Assembly (NCBI GenBank): GCA_936450465.1
Contig: OW388299.1
Span: 43,969,548-44,033,547, forward strand
DNA from: Gibbula magus
Lineage: Eukaryota > Mollusca > Gastropoda > Trochida > Trochidae
Direction: 5' to 3'
DNA: 64,000 nucleotides
Shown here: one piece after another, positions 62,437-64,000 of the stretch
Numbering within the stretch: position 1 is the first letter of the stretch
How the letters are laid out: each line of letters starts with the position of its first letter
The notes under the pieces: generated by a model
Database searches by the model: none
What the model saw: only the letters and a program-made list of their open reading frames with translations
Told to the model about the DNA's origin: nothing
Program-made: the position numbers and the translations under genes

Positions 62437-64000
62437 TTGGCTTCGAGGTGTGACTCCTCATCTCGCTCCCAGTTTATTCCAATAGTCTGCCACTTTACTC
62501 CTAACCCTACTTCACTCCTATAGAGTCACTTCATTAACACGTACTGCCACTTAACTCCTACTCCTACTTAACTCCTACCCCTACTTCACTCCTATAGTGT
62601 CACTTCATTAACACTGCCACTTTACTCCTACCCCTACTTCACTCCTATAGTGTCACTTCATTAACACTGCCACTTTACTCCTACCCCTACTTCACTCCTA
62701 TAGTGTCACTTCATTAACACTGCCACTTTACTCCTACCCCTACTTCACTCCTATAGAGTCACTTCATTAACACGTACTGCCACTTAACTCCTACTCCTAC
62801 TTCACTCCTATAGTGTCACTTCATTAACACTGCCACTTTACTCCTACCCCTACTTCACTCCTATAGTGTCACTTCATTAACACTGCCACTTTACTCCTAC
62901 ATTACTTCACTCCTATAGTGTCACTTCATTAACACTGCCACTTTACTCCTACCCCTACTTCACTCCTATAGAGTCACTTCATTAACACTGCCACTTTACT
63001 CCTAACCCTACTTCACTCCTATAGAGTCACTTCATTAACACGTACTGCCACTTAACTCCTACTCCTACTTAACTCCTACCCCTACTTCACTCCTATAGAG
63101 TCACTTCATTAACACTGCCACTTTACTCCTACCCCTACTTCACTCCTATAGTGTCACTTCATTAACACTGCCACTTTACTCCTACCCCTACTTCACTCCT
63201 ATAGTGTCACTTCATTAACACTGCCACTTTACTCCTACCCCTACTTCACTCCTATAGTGTCACTTCATTAACACTGCCACTTTACTCCTACCCCTACTTC
63301 ACTCCTATAGTGTCACTTCATTAACACTGCCACTTTACTCCTACCCCTACTTCACTCCTATAGTGTCACTTCATTAACACTGCCACTTAACTCCTACCCC
63401 TACTTCACTCCTATAGTGTCACTTCATTAACACTGCCACTTTACTCCTACCCCTACTTCACTCCTATAGTGTCACTTCATTAACACTGCCACTTTACTCC
63501 TACCCCTACTTCACTCCTATAGTGTCACTTCATTAACACTGCCACTTTACTCCTACCCCTACTTCACTCCTATAGTGTCACTTCATTAACACTGCCACTT
63601 TACTCCTACCCCTACTTCACTCCTATAGTGTCACTTCATTAACACTGCCACTTAACTCCTACCCCTACTTCACTCCTATAGTGTCACTTCATTAACACTG
63701 CCACTTAACTCCTACCCCTACTTAACTCCTATAGTGTCACTTCATTAACACTGCCACTTTACTCCTACATTACTTCACTCCTATAGTGTCACTTCATTAA
63801 CACTGCCACTTAACTCCTACCCCTACTTCACTCCTATAGTGTCACTTCATTAACACTGCCACTTTACTCCTACCCCTACTTCACTCCTATTGAGTCACTT
63901 CATTAACACTGCCACTTTACTCCTACCCCTACTTCACTCCTTTAGTGTCACTTCATTAACACTGCCACTTTACTCCTACCCCTACTTCACTCCTATAGTG
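62437..64000. repeat. 53-bp minisatellite over 1.5 kb in BPI/LBP intron 2, continuing right
   Basis: Unit CACTTTACTCCTACCCCTAC, then TTCACTCCTATAGTGTCACT, then TCATTAACACTGC recurs every 53 bp, about 28 times to the window edge. Variants: GTACTGCC units with extra bases, TTAACTCCTA and ACATTACTTC. Higher-order blocks repeat (62500-62580 and 63030-63110), showing that whole segments were copied. Confidence 0.95.

Overview
This window is AT-rich metazoan nuclear DNA with small exons, GT-AG introns and dense short transposable elements. It is most likely molluscan and probably gastropod: it has many tRNA-derived SINEs whose tails are CACCT/CTCA-type simple repeats, many foldback elements, and a BPI/LBP-type gene of the kind found in marine invertebrates. 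The species assignment is inference. There are no bacterial-style operons, and no intact transposase or reverse transcriptase gene was seen. LAYOUT: (1) About 1.8-50.1 kb, minus strand: one long gene for a coiled-coil protein that I do not recognise. I reconstructed 25 coding exons (930 codons) by joining open frames at consensus splice sites. The start codon is at 50089-50087 and the gene runs off the left edge. An additional first exon, with Ser-Pro repeats and a PP1-docking-type motif, lies at 39869-40045 inside the 23.7-kb intron 2 and looks like the start of a shorter isoform. (2) 50.1-58.85 kb: no gene; foldback elements rich in TGACGTCA sites and a LINE reverse-transcriptase relic split by a younger element. 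(3) 58.85 kb to the right edge, plus strand: the first two coding exons of a secreted BPI/LBP-family protein, with introns holding an 88-bp array (four near-identical copies) and a 53-bp minisatellite of more than 1.5 kb that leaves the window. MAIN OBSERVATIONS: The coiled-coil gene is built from symmetric phase-0 modules of 28, 25 and 21 codons. Three consecutive blocks of exons each total exactly 390 nt (130 codons) although their introns cut them differently, and a fourth block is shorter by exactly one 84-nt module. This resembles the 28-residue periodicity of myosin rods but in a different protein. Broken copies of exon 20 lie in the next intron upstream. A 21-bp minisatellite directly abuts the exon 7 donor and stays open in frame for about 150 codons. 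Three unrelated foldback elements show 9-bp target duplications. A group of hairpin-bearing elements shares a core with TGACGTCA sites. All SINE copies of the main family that I could orient point the same way as the host gene. The two genes diverge from the 8.8-kb gap, and nothing in the sequence suggests that they work together.
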